A stretch of DNA of 64,000 nt from CAZSAL01 sp964604825 (GCA_964604825.1 CAZSAL010000008.1:8173-72172), one strand, 5' to 3'. Numbered from the stretch's first letter, positions 25,222-34,226 are shown. The notes: a model not told the origin generated them from the letters alone. Numbers and translations are program-made.

Positions 25222-26351
25222 ATACCTCACTAAAAAATCGGTACGACTTCATTTATGTCTTCGACGTGCAAGATGGGAATCCTAATGGGGATCCGGATGC
25301 TGGCAACTTGCCTCGTGTCGATCCCGAGACTGGAAAGGGGTTGGTGACAGACGTATGCCTCAAGAGAAAAGTGCGGAACTTTATTGACATAACGCAACGA
25401 GATGAAAATGGTCGTCCCAAGCCCGGGTATGACATTTATGTGAGAGAAAAAGCGGTATTGGCGCGAGCGCATTTTGGAGCTTTTCAAAAACTAAATATTC
25501 TGACAGGCCAAGAGTCCCGAAAGTCGGTTCCGGCTAATCTCGTTGATGCTGTCACCGATTGTGCCCTGCCTGAAGGGGTCACTTTCGATGATGGCGGGGA
25601 AGATAATAACCCGGTGATCGTAATAGCTGCAGATGCTGACAAAAAAACAATAACTGCGTGGTTTAAAGATGAGAAGCCTCCAAAGGAAATTATTTCGCTC
25701 ATTCGAGAAGCATTAAAGGATGCAAGGCCTCGCAAACCGACGGCTGAGGAAACTGAGCGGGGGAGAAAACAAATGTGCGAAGACTACTATGACATCCGCA
25801 CGTTTGGTGCCGTAATGTCCCTTAAATCAGCTCCCAATTGTGGCCAGGTGCGGGGGCCTGTTCAGATGACTTTTGCGCGCTCGGTAGAGCCCGTCGTAAC
25901 TCTCGAGCATTCTATTACACGTATGGCTGTTGCCACAGAAGCTGAGGCAGAGAAACAAAGCGGGGATAACCGGACAATGGGTCGCAAAAATACCGTGCCA
26001 TATGGAATTTATGTGGCTCATGGGTTCATTTCGCCACACTTGGCGAATCAGACCGGTTTTGGCGAAGCTGATCTTGCCCTTCTGTGGGATGCCTTAAAAA
26101 ATATGTTCGAACATGACCGATCTGCGGCACGCGGTTTGATGGCCGCGCGCGGTCTCGATGGAGCCGATGATAAGCCAATTGTTTTTAAGCATGAATCCGC
26201 CCTTGGAAATGCTCCGGCGCATCAGTTATTCGATCTCGTAACCATTAAACGGAAAGATGATTCTAAACCGGCACGATCACGCTCGGATTATGAGATCGTG
26301 ATTGATCGAAGCAGGCTTCCAAAGGGGGTACTACTGGAAGAGAAAATCTAG
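25218..26351 (+). CDS. cas7c: Cas7c (Csd2), Cascade backbone subunit
   Basis: 377 aa. Csd2 signatures: VFDVQDGNPNGDPDAGNLPR near residue 14, DYYDIRTFGAVMS near 195, CGQVRGPVQMTFARS near 212, and NMFEHDRSAARG near 295. It coats the spacer part of the crRNA. It is longer than the ~290 aa I expect for this family; most of the excess lies between residues ~85 and 190 (a Thr/Asp-rich segment with VFIVIA-like beta strands and KDARPRKPTAEET), so an inserted domain is likely. Overlaps cas8c by 4 nt; cas4 begins 7 nt after it. Confidence 0.95.
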   Translation: MNTSLKNRYDFIYVFDVQDGNPNGDPDAGNLPRVDPETGKGLVTDVCLKRKVRNFIDITQRDENGRPKPGYDIYVREKAVLARAHFGAFQKLNILTGQESRKSVPANLVDAVTDCALPEGVTFDDGGEDNNPVIVIAADADKKTITAWFKDEKPPKEIISLIREALKDARPRKPTAEETERGRKQMCEDYYDIRTFGAVMSLKSAPNCGQVRGPVQMTFARSVEPVVTLEHSITRMAVATEAEAEKQSGDNRTMGRKNTVPYGIYVAHGFISPHLANQTGFGEADLALLWDALKNMFEHDRSAARGLMAARGLDGADDKPIVFKHESALGNAPAHQLFDLVTIKRKDDSKPARSRSDYEIVIDRSRLPKGVLLEEKI

Positions 26352-26358
26352 GGAAATT

Positions 26359-26991
26359 ATGTCGTCCTATCGCGAAGCGGACTTACTGCCCCTCTCTGCC
26401 CTCCAGCATCTTCTATTCTGTGAGCGACAGTGTGCGCTCATCCATCTCGAGCAGATCTGGGTTGAGAACCGGCTGACAGCGGAGGGGCGGGCGATGCATG
26501 AACGGGTGGATCGAGGCGGCAGGGAATCGCGCCGTGAGGATCGTGTGGCCTATGCGCTACGGTTGCGTTCGATGAAGCTAGGCTTGATCGGGAAAGCGGA
26601 CGTTGTTGAATTCCATCGTGAAGGCAATAATTGGATTCCGTTTCCGGTTGAGTATAAACGGGGAAAACCTAAGATCGATGACATCGACCGGGTCCAACTG
26701 TGCGCTCAGGCAATGTGTCTGGAAGAAATGCTCAGTCAACCGGTTCCTGAAGGGGCTCTTTTTTACGGAACGAACTGTCGCCGGGAGAATGTGGCCTTTG
26801 ACGAAGGCATTCGCCGGACCACTGAGCAGGCTGCGGTCAGACTACATCAGTTGATCAAAAGCGGACGCACGCCTCCCGCCGTTTATGCGCCCAAATGTGA
26901 CAGTTGTTCGCTGGTTCAGCAGTGTCTTCCTCAGTCTGCCGGTCGTGGTAAAGACGTCGCTGTCTATCTGAAAAGGATGATCAACTCTTGA
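26359..26991 (+). CDS. cas4: Cas4, RecB-like nuclease for spacer acquisition
   Basis: 210 aa. ATG at 26359 with AGGGA upstream. It has the four iron-sulphur cysteines split as CERQC near residues 21-25 and CDSCSLVQQC near 190-200, and RecB motifs GKADVV near 77 and VEYKRGKPK near 96. Cas4 trims prespacers and helps define PAM and orientation together with Cas1-Cas2. It overlaps cas1 by 4 nt. Confidence 0.95.
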   Translation: MSSYREADLLPLSALQHLLFCERQCALIHLEQIWVENRLTAEGRAMHERVDRGGRESRREDRVAYALRLRSMKLGLIGKADVVEFHREGNNWIPFPVEYKRGKPKIDDIDRVQLCAQAMCLEEMLSQPVPEGALFYGTNCRRENVAFDEGIRRTTEQAAVRLHQLIKSGRTPPAVYAPKCDSCSLVQQCLPQSAGRGKDVAVYLKRMINS

Positions 26992-28022
26992 AAAAACTGC
27001 TCAATACGCTTTATGTCACGACCCAAGGCGCGTATCTTTGCCATGAGGGCGAGTCGGTTCTGGTGCGCGTTGAAAAAGAAACAAAACTGCGGGTGCCGAT
27101 TCACGCGTTGGGCGGGATTGTCTGTTTCGGTCAGGTCGCCTGCAGCCAGCCTCTCATGGGGCTCTGCGGCGAGCGAAACGTCCATATCAGTTATCTGAGC
27201 GAACAGGGCCGGTTCTTGGCGCGGGTGCAGGGGCCCGTATCTGGGAACGTCCTACTGCGTCGGGAGCAGTATCGCGCTGCGGATGATCCGTCTCGGGCGG
27301 CGCACATCGCCCGGAACCAGGTCATCGGTAAGATCGCCAACTGCCGCGCCGTTCTCCAGAGAGGGCTGCGCGATCATGGGGATAAACCAGGGTTGAAGGG
27401 GATCGAAGAAGCCGTCGAAACTCTCGGGAAGACTCTTGCGCAACTTTCGGAGACCTCGCTGACGGTGGACATGTTGCGTGGCGTGGAGGGGCAGGCGGCC
27501 AACGTTTATTTCGGGGTGTTCAATCATCTGATCACGGCTCAAAAGGAAAATTTTTTCTTCCACGAAAGAAGCCGGAGGCCACCGCTGGATAATATGAATG
27601 CCATTCTGTCGTTTCTCTACATGCTGCTGGTGCATGACGCGGAAGGGGCGCTGGAAGGTGTCGGACTCGATCCCCAGGTCGGATTTCTGCACGCGGAACG
27701 TCCCGGAAGACCGAGCCTTGCGCTGGATATGATCGAAAGTTTTCGTCCGTTCCTGGCGGATCGTCTTGCGCTTTCGCTGGTCAACCTTCGTCAGATTAAC
27801 GGGCGGGGATTCCGGAAAACGTCCTCCGGCGCGATCGAAATGACAGACGATACACGCAAAGAAGTACTAACGGCCTACCAGAAGCGCAAGCAGGAAGAGA
27901 TTCAACATCCCTTTCTCAACGAGTCAATCTCGATTGGTTTGCTGTTCCATGTTCAGGCCCTGCTGATGGCGCGGCATTTGCGGGGGGATCTGGAAGCATA
28001 CCCGCCGTTTATAAGTAAGTAA
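26988..28022 (+). CDS. cas1: Cas1 integrase, type I-C
   Basis: 344 aa. Metal-binding residues of the integrase: Glu in RGVEGQAANVYFG near 165, His in GFLHAERPGRPSLALD near 230, and the Asp/Glu that follow. The N-terminal beta domain begins LLNTLYVTTQGAYLCHEG. It forms the spacer-integration complex with Cas2. Length is standard for type I-C. TTG start overlapping cas4 by 4 nt; cas2 begins 15 nt downstream with a strong GGGAGG site. Confidence 0.97.
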   Translation: MKKLLNTLYVTTQGAYLCHEGESVLVRVEKETKLRVPIHALGGIVCFGQVACSQPLMGLCGERNVHISYLSEQGRFLARVQGPVSGNVLLRREQYRAADDPSRAAHIARNQVIGKIANCRAVLQRGLRDHGDKPGLKGIEEAVETLGKTLAQLSETSLTVDMLRGVEGQAANVYFGVFNHLITAQKENFFFHERSRRPPLDNMNAILSFLYMLLVHDAEGALEGVGLDPQVGFLHAERPGRPSLALDMIESFRPFLADRLALSLVNLRQINGRGFRKTSSGAIEMTDDTRKEVLTAYQKRKQEEIQHPFLNESISIGLLFHVQALLMARHLRGDLEAYPPFISK

Positions 28023-28037
28023 TCGGGAGGCAGTGCC

Positions 28038-28328
28038 ATGATGATCCTCGTAAACTATGACGTCAGCACCAGCGATGAAAACGGGCCGGGGCGTCTCAGG
28101 AAGGTCGCCCGCGCGTGTTTGAATTATGGCCAGCGCGTTCAAAATTCTCTTTTCGAATGCAACATTGCGCCGGACCAGTGGGTGGCCCTTCGAGAATCGC
28201 TGGTAACGATCTGTGATCCAGAGAAAGATAGCTTGCGGTTTTATTTTCTGGGTTCTAACTGGCAGAACAAAGTAGAGCATTTCGGGACGAAGAGGCCAAT
28301 TGACCTGGAAGGGACGTTGTTGATTTAG
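28038..28328 (+). CDS. cas2: Cas2, type I-C
   Basis: 96 aa; MMILVNYDVST with the conserved Asp at strand 1, RVQNSLFECNI, and SLRFYFLGSNW, all diagnostic of type I-C Cas2. It dimerises and bridges Cas1 dimers during spacer insertion. It is the last gene of the cas operon; the leader and CRISPR array start 154 nt downstream in the same orientation. Confidence 0.97.
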   Translation: MMILVNYDVSTSDENGPGRLRKVARACLNYGQRVQNSLFECNIAPDQWVALRESLVTICDPEKDSLRFYFLGSNWQNKVEHFGTKRPIDLEGTLLI

Positions 28329-28482
28329 GAGCGAACCGGGAGGTCACAGGTGGAGCGACGGAGGTTCGCGTAAGATGAGAATGGATTGTAATTGCGATTT
28401 AAAAGTAACTTCTCGTAATGTTGGCAAGCTGAGTTCACAAAAAACTCAGTTTTAAAAGACTGAGAACGTCGTCAGTAGGACA
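28329..28482 (+). promoter_or_regulatory. CRISPR leader
   Basis: AT-richer 154-nt region between cas2 and the first repeat, where the array promoter and the Cas1-Cas2 docking sequence are expected. It contains a hairpin, CTGAGTT (28429-28435) with AACTCAG (28443-28449), followed by TTTT and a second ACTGAG. The orientation (cas2, leader, repeats ending ATTGAAAC) is the usual one for type I-C. Confidence 0.7.
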
Positions 28483-31462
28483 GTCGCGCCCCGCGTGGGC
28501 GCGTGGATTGAAACAATATGCGCAGCTCACTGGCTCAAACATCAACTGTCGCGCCCCGCGTGGGCGCGTGGATTGAAACGAGTAGACGGACAATTCCCCG
28601 CCGACCGTCTCAAGTCGCGCCCCGCGTGGGCGCGTGGATTGAAACCGTATTGGTTGGCCCTGTTGAAGAAATAGTAACTAGTCGCGCCCCGCGTGGGCGC
28701 GTGGATTGAAACAGGCTCCGAAGCTTGAGACGGTCGGCGGGGGCTGTCGCGCCCCGCGTGGGCGCGTGGATTGAAACTTATACAAATACTGCTTCCTCGT
28801 CTGGGACTGTAAGTCGCGCCCCGCGTGGGCGCGTGGATTGAAACATTTATCGATTATGACCGCGCTTATCAAATCCAGGTCGCGCCCCGCGTGGGCGCGT
28901 GGATTGAAACTATTTCCCATATTACAACAAGACTCATGTGGAAAGTCGCGCCCCGCGTGGGCGCGTGGATTGAAACTGTGCCTCCGGGGGCTTTGGTTCA
29001 GGCTGACAAGGTCGCGCCCCGCGTGGGCGCGTGGATTGAAACTCTTTCGCTGCTTTAGCGTTGGCCGGCAGCAAAGTCGCGCCCCGCGTGGGCGCGTGGA
29101 TTGAAACCGACGTATAACGCGCTCAATAAAAATCTGACTGTGTCGCGCCCCGCGTGGGCGCGTGGATTGAAACAGGCGATAGTTTGGCAAAATGCCTATA
29201 ACGCTAGTCGCGCCCCGCGTGGGCGCGTGGATTGAAACAAACAACGTATTACTTAATTGCCATAACAAGCGAGTCGCGCCCCGCGTGGGCGCGTGGATTG
29301 AAACGTCAAAAGATGTGGAATTGATTGACCGCGTGACAAGTCGCGCCCCGCGTGGGCGCGTGGATTGAAACAATGTTACGACTTTCGATATTAACGCCCG
29401 ACTCCGTCGCGCCCCGCGTGGGCGCGTGGATTGAAACTTATTTACTTCGTCGTCGTAAACTTGTTTTACCGTCGCGCCCCGCGTGGGCGCGTGGATTGAA
29501 ACAGCATAGCGTTAAGCTGTCCCTTTACCGCCTTCAGTCGCGCCCCGCGTGGGCGCGTGGATTGAAACTAACTGGTCAGTCTGGCCTTGGAACCTCGTCG
29601 GTCGCGCCCCGCGTGGGCGCGTGGATTGAAACGTGTAATTCGAGGTTGTTGAAAAATCCGTCGGGGTCGCGCCCCGCGTGGGCGCGTGGATTGAAACCTG
29701 AATCACAGCTAAAAGAAGCATTAGCAAAGGGTCGCGCCCCGCGTGGGCGCGTGGATTGAAACCGTAAAATATTCGGCGAAGAAACTTTTAAGAAAGTCGC
29801 GCCCCGCGTGGGCGCGTGGATTGAAACAATCCTACCGCTAAAACGGTTGTTGTAAATGTCGGTCGCGCCCCGCGTGGGCGCGTGGATTGAAACTTCGCAT
29901 ATAAGCGGCCACGGGGTTGACCTTCGTCGCGCCCCGCGTGGGCGCGTGGATTGAAACAACCAGATCGCGACTGGACAGCCCCACCAATTTGTCGCGCCCC
30001 GCGTGGGCGCGTGGATTGAAACCAGAATATTTCCTCTTATCTTGCGGCCAACGCGGTCGCGCCCCGCGTGGGCGCGTGGATTGAAACAGGTAGAAACGCC
30101 AGAACAGGCGGCGGCAATCGGTCGCGCCCCGCGTGGGCGCGTGGATTGAAACCGAATACTGAGACTATGTCCAACTACGTCGACGGGTCGCGCCCCGCGT
30201 GGGCGCGTGGATTGAAACCATGATCTGGATATAGAAGGGCCCCTGCTTTAAGTCGCGCCCCGCGTGGGCGCGTGGATTGAAACTTTTCATCGTTCTTCTG
30301 TTTTTTCCGTCGTTGGGTCGCGCCCCGCGTGGGCGCGTGGATTGAAACTCCATCTTTTAGCTTTAAATCCGCAATCAGCTGTCGCGCCCCGCGTGGGCGC
30401 GTGGATTGAAACGCATCGAGTAAAACTCGAATTAACAGTCCCATATGTCGCGCCCCGCGTGGGCGCGTGGATTGAAACTTTCAGGGCTATTGCGAAAACG
30501 GCTGCATGGGAGTCGCGCCCCGCGTGGGCGCGTGGATTGAAACTTTATAACTGGATGTCGAAGGCTGAGAAGATGGGTCGCGCCCCGCGTGGGCGCGTGG
30601 ATTGAAACCATTTGATGCATCTGCGACCACAAGCCCCGCCCCTGTCGCGCCCCGCGTGGGCGCGTGGATTGAAACTNNNNNNNNNNNNNNNNNNNNNNNN
30701 NNNNNNNNNNNNNNNNNNNNNNNNNNNNNNNNNNNNNNNNNNNNNNNNNNNNNNNNNNNNNNNNNNNNNNNNNNNNGTCGCGCCCCGCGTGGGCGCGTGG
30801 ATTGAAACTCTTTCAAATCGGAGATGCCGTCATCTGTTAAAAGTCGCGCCCCGCGTGGGCGCGTGGATTGAAACGATCGGTGTATGGTGTATGCTTATAG
30901 CGATTTACGTCGCGCCCCGCGTGGGCGCGTGGATTGAAACATAGCCGCAATATTGGCATGTCCGATGGATGTGGTCGCGCCCCGCGTGGGCGCGTGGATT
31001 GAAACAGCCTGGATTTCCGCGATCTGCGAATCATCCAGGTCGCGCCCCGCGTGGGCGCGTGGATTGAAACCGTGCAGAACGGGCTGACTTATTCGCTGAC
31101 TATGTCGCGCCCCGCGTGGGCGCGTGGATTGAAACGTTTTGAGATTCGTCGAATCCTCAAAGTTAATCAGTCGCGCCCCGCGTGGGCGCGTGGATTGAAA
31201 CTCTTTACCCTCCAACCTGGCAACGGCTGCTATGTCGCGCCCCGCGTGGGCGCGTGGATTGAAACTTGTGGACTTGTCTCTGGAACGGACGATCAGGAGT
31301 CGCGCCCCGCGTGGGCGCGTGGATTGAAACGATTCCTTCCCATCCAACAAAAAACCGCCCTGTACGTCGCGCCCCGCGTGGGCGCGTGGATTGAAACATT
31401 ATTTCGGCAGCCGAGGCATCGCCGCCGGTGGTCGCGCCCCGCGTGGGCGCGTGGATTGAAAC
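28483..31462 (+). CRISPR. Type I-C CRISPR array, 45 visible repeats
   Basis: 32-nt repeat beginning GTCGCGCCCC, ending GTGGATTGAAAC, with a CGCGCCC/GGGCGCG stem. 45 copies counted from 28483 to 31431, apparently identical, with 33-36 nt spacers. A run of 100 N (30677-30776) interrupts the spacer after repeat 34, so true repeat number is unknown. The repeat is the classic type I-C form processed by Cas5c. Degraded further copies lie beyond the array at 32228, 33547 and 34227. The many open frames through the array in all directions are artefacts of the repeat period. Confidence 0.99.
30677..30776. other. Assembly gap (100 N)
   Basis: Run of exactly 100 N within a spacer; a scaffold join of nominal length, so spacers may be missing. 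Confidence 0.99.
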
Positions 31463-31551
31463 GGAGTGCCCCGGACATTGCCCCAGGACTTTCAGGGATG
31501 GCCAGGCGCCTGACTATTGTTTACTTTGCTTGAAACGGACAGGAGAAAATG

Positions 31552-31890
31552 TCAGGAGGGGAAAAGCTTTGTCAACACCGCGATTAAGGGAGGTAAATCT
31601 TCCGTGACGACCTGCCATACGATATCTTCATCTACGTCGAGATAATCATGAACAATTTTATGGCGCATCCCGATCACTTCGGGCCAGGGGATTTCCGTAT
31701 GTGATTTCTGAAATTCAAGCGAGACGCGCCGTGCCGCTTCGCCGATGATTTGAATCAGATGCGCCAGCGCCAGGCGAAGATTTTCGTCCTTATCATAAGC
31801 CATGCGATCTTTCTTTTTCGTTTTCGCGCAGGCTTTTTGCGCCATATCAAGCATCTGACCAAGATAAACGAGATCGTCTTTAGGCGGCAT
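31552..31890 (-). CDS. HepT-like HEPN toxin (DUF86)
   Basis: 112 aa HEPN-domain protein. It has the RX4HXY motif (RHKIVHDY, residues 76-83) of HepT toxins, metal-independent RNases; in characterised pairs the partner MntA adds AMPs to the Tyr and silences the toxin. Helical DUF86 framework (NLRLALAHLIQIIGEAARRV). The start overlaps the MntA gene by 11 nt, the same overlap as in the second pair at 33887. It sits just beyond the last intact CRISPR repeat, oriented against the array. Confidence 0.9.
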   Translation of the reverse strand: MPPKDDLVYLGQMLDMAQKACAKTKKKDRMAYDKDENLRLALAHLIQIIGEAARRVSLEFQKSHTEIPWPEVIGMRHKIVHDYLDVDEDIVWQVVTEDLPPLIAVLTKLFPS

Positions 31891-32179
31891 ATTGGATTTG
31901 GGCGCTGGAAAGAATCCGGTCTCGGATACGGTGGTTAAGAAATTTAGGAGTGACTAAATCGACCGTTCGCCCTCCGAATAAGGCTGACAGTTCCTGTTCC
32001 ATCCGAATGAACCGCAAGCCAGGGATGTGTCCCTGCTCGAATTCTACGAGCACGTCGATATCACTGTCCGAGCGGAAATCGTCACGCAATACCGACCCGA
32101 ACAGCGCCAGCTTGAGGATGTGGTGGCGCTGACAAAAAGCAGTAATTTTATCCCGGTCGATGGAGATTCTCATTTCCAT
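31880..32179 (-). CDS. MntA-like nucleotidyltransferase antitoxin
   Basis: 99 aa minimal nucleotidyltransferase. GS at residues 28-29 (LFGSVLRDDF) and DSDIDVLVEF with catalytic Asp40 and Asp42, third acidic residue in RTVDLV. Known MntA proteins AMPylate the HepT Tyr using ATP. It is the first gene of the bicistron with the HepT gene. An in-frame ATG at 32173 is an alternative start. Its upstream region (32180-32227) runs directly into a degenerate CRISPR repeat. Confidence 0.9.
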   Translation of the reverse strand: MEMRISIDRDKITAFCQRHHILKLALFGSVLRDDFRSDSDIDVLVEFEQGHIPGLRFIRMEQELSALFGGRTVDLVTPKFLNHRIRDRILSSAQIQYAA

Positions 32180-32227
32180 ATTCTAAAAAAGTGTATCACA
32201 TCTGTCGGAGCAGAGCAAAATCTTCGC

Positions 32228-32266
32228 GGGCGCGTGGATTGAAATGGAGTGCCCCGGACATTGCCC
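32228..32266 (+). repeat. CRISPR repeat remnant plus duplicated flank
   Basis: The last 17 bases of the repeat (GGGCGCGTGGATTGAAA) followed by GGAGTGCCCCGGACATTGCC. The same 39-nt stretch, with one mismatch, occurs at 31445-31483 across the end of repeat 45. The two copies bracket the MntA/HepT module. Confidence 0.85.
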
Positions 32267-32406
32267 GCAATCTGCAGCTTTGCACAAAACGCATTGAATT
32301 TTAGATGTTAAAATTTGACAGTTTAATCCGTCCGGTCCCAGTGTATTTGGGCCTTGCGTGGCAGCTGAAGGTGTTGTAAATTATTACTACAGACGAGGGG
32401 GTGGTT

Positions 32407-32775
32407 ATGAAAAACTTGCGATTTGGCGAATTGCTGAAGGATTTACGTATCCGTGCAGGATACACATTGCGGGAATTTTGCCAAATGAATGGTTTTGATC
32501 CTGGCAACATGAGCAAAGTGGAGCGGGGGCTTTTGCCTCCACCTTCGCATGAAAAACTGGAGACGATTGCGCAGTCTCTGAAATTAAAACAAAGTAGTCC
32601 GGAGCGGGAATCTTTGTTTGATGTAGCTGCTATGGAAGCAGGGCAATTGCCGCGTCATATATTGGATAACGAACAGCTCCTTCAGAAACTTCCTGTTTTT
32701 TTACGGACGATTAACAACAAAAAACTGACTCCTGAAAAGCTGGACGAACTTATCGAGAAGCTGAAGAACGCGTGA
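32407..32775 (+). CDS. XRE-family helix-turn-helix regulator
   Basis: 122 aa; HTH of the Cro/C1 type at residues ~5-60 (FGELLKDLRIRAGYTLREFC, NMSKVERGLLPPPS). It pairs with the ImmA/IrrE-type peptidase gene that follows with a 4-nt GTGA overlap, a common regulator-protease or type II-like toxin-antitoxin layout. GAGGGGG precedes the ATG at 32407. A possible promoter (TTGCGT 32354, TAAATT 32377, spacing 17) lies upstream. The module lies between two CRISPR repeat remnants. Confidence 0.88.
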   Translation: MKNLRFGELLKDLRIRAGYTLREFCQMNGFDPGNMSKVERGLLPPPSHEKLETIAQSLKLKQSSPERESLFDVAAMEAGQLPRHILDNEQLLQKLPVFLRTINNKKLTPEKLDELIEKLKNA

Positions 32776-33443
32776 AGCCCCAGCACATCAAAGCTCCGTT
32801 CCTTCCCTATGCTTCTCTGCGTCAAAAGGCGGAGAATTTCCTTGCCCGTTACCACCCGTCCCTAACGGCACCGGTGCCAATAGAAACGATCATCGATAAT
32901 GAATTCCGGATCAATATTATCCCGGTGCCTGGCATCCGCGAGAATGCCGATGTAGATGGCGTTCTCTCGCGTGATTTCCAGGACATCTGGGTGGATGAAA
33001 ATGTGTACGAGAACAATCCGCACCGTTACCGGTTCACGCTGGCGCATGAAATCGGGCACATGATCCTCCATGGGGAGATTTATAAAGCCCTTCACTTCAG
33101 GTCATTTGCCGATTGGAAGGAAGGCGTTCCCCGGCAGTTCGATGGTCAGCAATATGGATATTTTGAGTCTCAAGCAAATAGCTTTGCCGGGTTGGTCCTG
33201 GTTCCGACGGATACGTTAAGAAAAATCTTTCCCGCAGCATGGCAAAAAGTAAAGAAGTTGTTGGCTCCGCAAAACATCCCTGCTGATCCGGATTCTCCGG
33301 TTACTCGCCGGTATGTGGCTTCCATCATCGCTGAGGATTTCGATGTGAGTCCGGACACTGTCGAAATCCGACTGGAGCGCGAAAAAATCTGGGAAGGCGC
33401 GGCCCCGGCCATGACAGGACAGCAACTTATCCAAAAACCCTGA
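32772..33443 (+). CDS. ImmA/IrrE family metallopeptidase (M78)
   Basis: 223 aa. Zinc protease motif HEIGHMILHG at residues 92-101, and downstream Glu ligand in FESQANSFAG near 136. Family members cleave an XRE repressor (ImmA/ImmR) or act as the toxic partner. GTG start overlapping the XRE gene stop by 4 nt, so the two are co-translated. Whether it controls its own XRE partner, or other genes in the island, cannot be read. Confidence 0.88.
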   Translation: MKPQHIKAPFLPYASLRQKAENFLARYHPSLTAPVPIETIIDNEFRINIIPVPGIRENADVDGVLSRDFQDIWVDENVYENNPHRYRFTLAHEIGHMILHGEIYKALHFRSFADWKEGVPRQFDGQQYGYFESQANSFAGLVLVPTDTLRKIFPAAWQKVKKLLAPQNIPADPDSPVTRRYVASIIAEDFDVSPDTVEIRLEREKIWEGAAPAMTGQQLIQKP

Positions 33444-33546
33444 AATTACTGCAACATTCCTGCAGTATGAAAGCCTTTCTCCCGGCGATTATGTCGAACA
33501 ATCGCAGTGTGAAACAACGTGCCGGGGGTCAGTTGTGAATATGCTC

Positions 33547-33574
33547 GTCGCGCCCCGCGTGGGCGCGTGGATTG
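33547..33574 (+). repeat. Isolated CRISPR repeat, 28 of 32 nt intact
   Basis: Exact match to the first 28 bases of the array repeat (GTCGCGCCCC ... GTGGATTG). The last AAAC is replaced by GGTATAAT, which runs into the start of the second MntA gene 14 nt later. Confidence 0.95.
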
Positions 33575-33588
33575 GGTATAATCAGGAC

Positions 33589-33897
33589 ATGGCGAAATCT
33601 CTTCCTGTTGACGTCCCTCGCGATAAGATAAGCGACTTCTGTCGAACACATCATGTTCGCAAGCTGTCCTTTTTCGGGTCTGTTTTACGAACGGATTTCA
33701 GGCCGGACAGTGATATCGATGTGCTTGTAGAATTTGAGCCGAATCATACTCCGGGTTATCTGGGAATGGTTCGTCTGCAAAGAGAACTTTCCGAAATGCT
33801 GGGTGGCCGGAAGGTTGATCTGCGTACGCCCCGGGAATTGAGCAAATATTTCCGTCAGGATGTTATTAATGCGGCGGCCGTTCAATATGCGGCCTGA
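33589..33897 (+). CDS. MntA-like nucleotidyltransferase antitoxin, second pair
   Basis: 102 aa. GS at residues 30-31 (FFGSVLRTDF), SDIDVLVEF with Asp42 and Asp44, third acidic position in RKVDLR. Clearly homologous to the MntA at 31880 but diverged. The ATG at 33589 follows a TATAAT (33577-33582) by only 6 nt, so if that is the -10 the message would be almost leaderless; a weak AGGA lies just upstream as well. An isolated CRISPR repeat ends 14 nt before the start. It overlaps the HepT gene by 11 nt. Confidence 0.88.
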   Translation: MAKSLPVDVPRDKISDFCRTHHVRKLSFFGSVLRTDFRPDSDIDVLVEFEPNHTPGYLGMVRLQRELSEMLGGRKVDLRTPRELSKYFRQDVINAAAVQYAA

Positions 33898-34219
33898 AGA
33901 TCGAATACGGCTGCAGCATATGCTGGACGCCGCATCGGACGCGGTAGAGTTTGCCAAAGGCCAGACCCGCAGATCGCTGGATGCCAACCGTATGCTTACG
34001 CTTTCCATAGTCAAGTGCATTGAAATTGTCGGTGAGGCGGCGAATCACGTTTCGGCAGAGTCTCAAAAGGAATGCCCCGATATTCCGTGGAGCGATGTCA
34101 TTGCCATGCGACATCGGTTGATTCATGGCTATTATGACGTCGACCCGGACATTGTATGGGATACAGTCCAGGAAGATCTTCCTCCCCTGATCGCTACAAT
34201 CAAGAAAACACTGTCCTAA
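33887..34219 (+). CDS. HepT-like HEPN toxin, second pair
   Basis: 110 aa HEPN/DUF86 protein with RX4HXY (RHRLIHGY, residues 75-82) and the conserved VKCIEIVGEAANHV and PWSDVIAMRH blocks. Same family as the protein at 31552 but not a recent copy. The ATG at 33887 overlaps the MntA gene by 11 nt. RNase toxicity neutralised by AMPylation is inferred from characterised HepT/MntA systems. It ends 7 nt before a further CRISPR repeat remnant. Confidence 0.88.
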   Translation: MRPEDRIRLQHMLDAASDAVEFAKGQTRRSLDANRMLTLSIVKCIEIVGEAANHVSAESQKECPDIPWSDVIAMRHRLIHGYYDVDPDIVWDTVQEDLPPLIATIKKTLS

Positions 34220-34226
34220 AAAACAA

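Noticed and set aside
20473..28328. Absence of cas6 from the operon
   Set aside because: Expected for type I-C, where Cas5 processes the crRNA.
28518..31533. Many open frames through the CRISPR array on both strands (repeated peptides such as RPAWARGLK or SIHAPTRGAT)
   Set aside because: They are the translated repeat unit; the repeat happens to be stop-free in several frames. No gene is implied.
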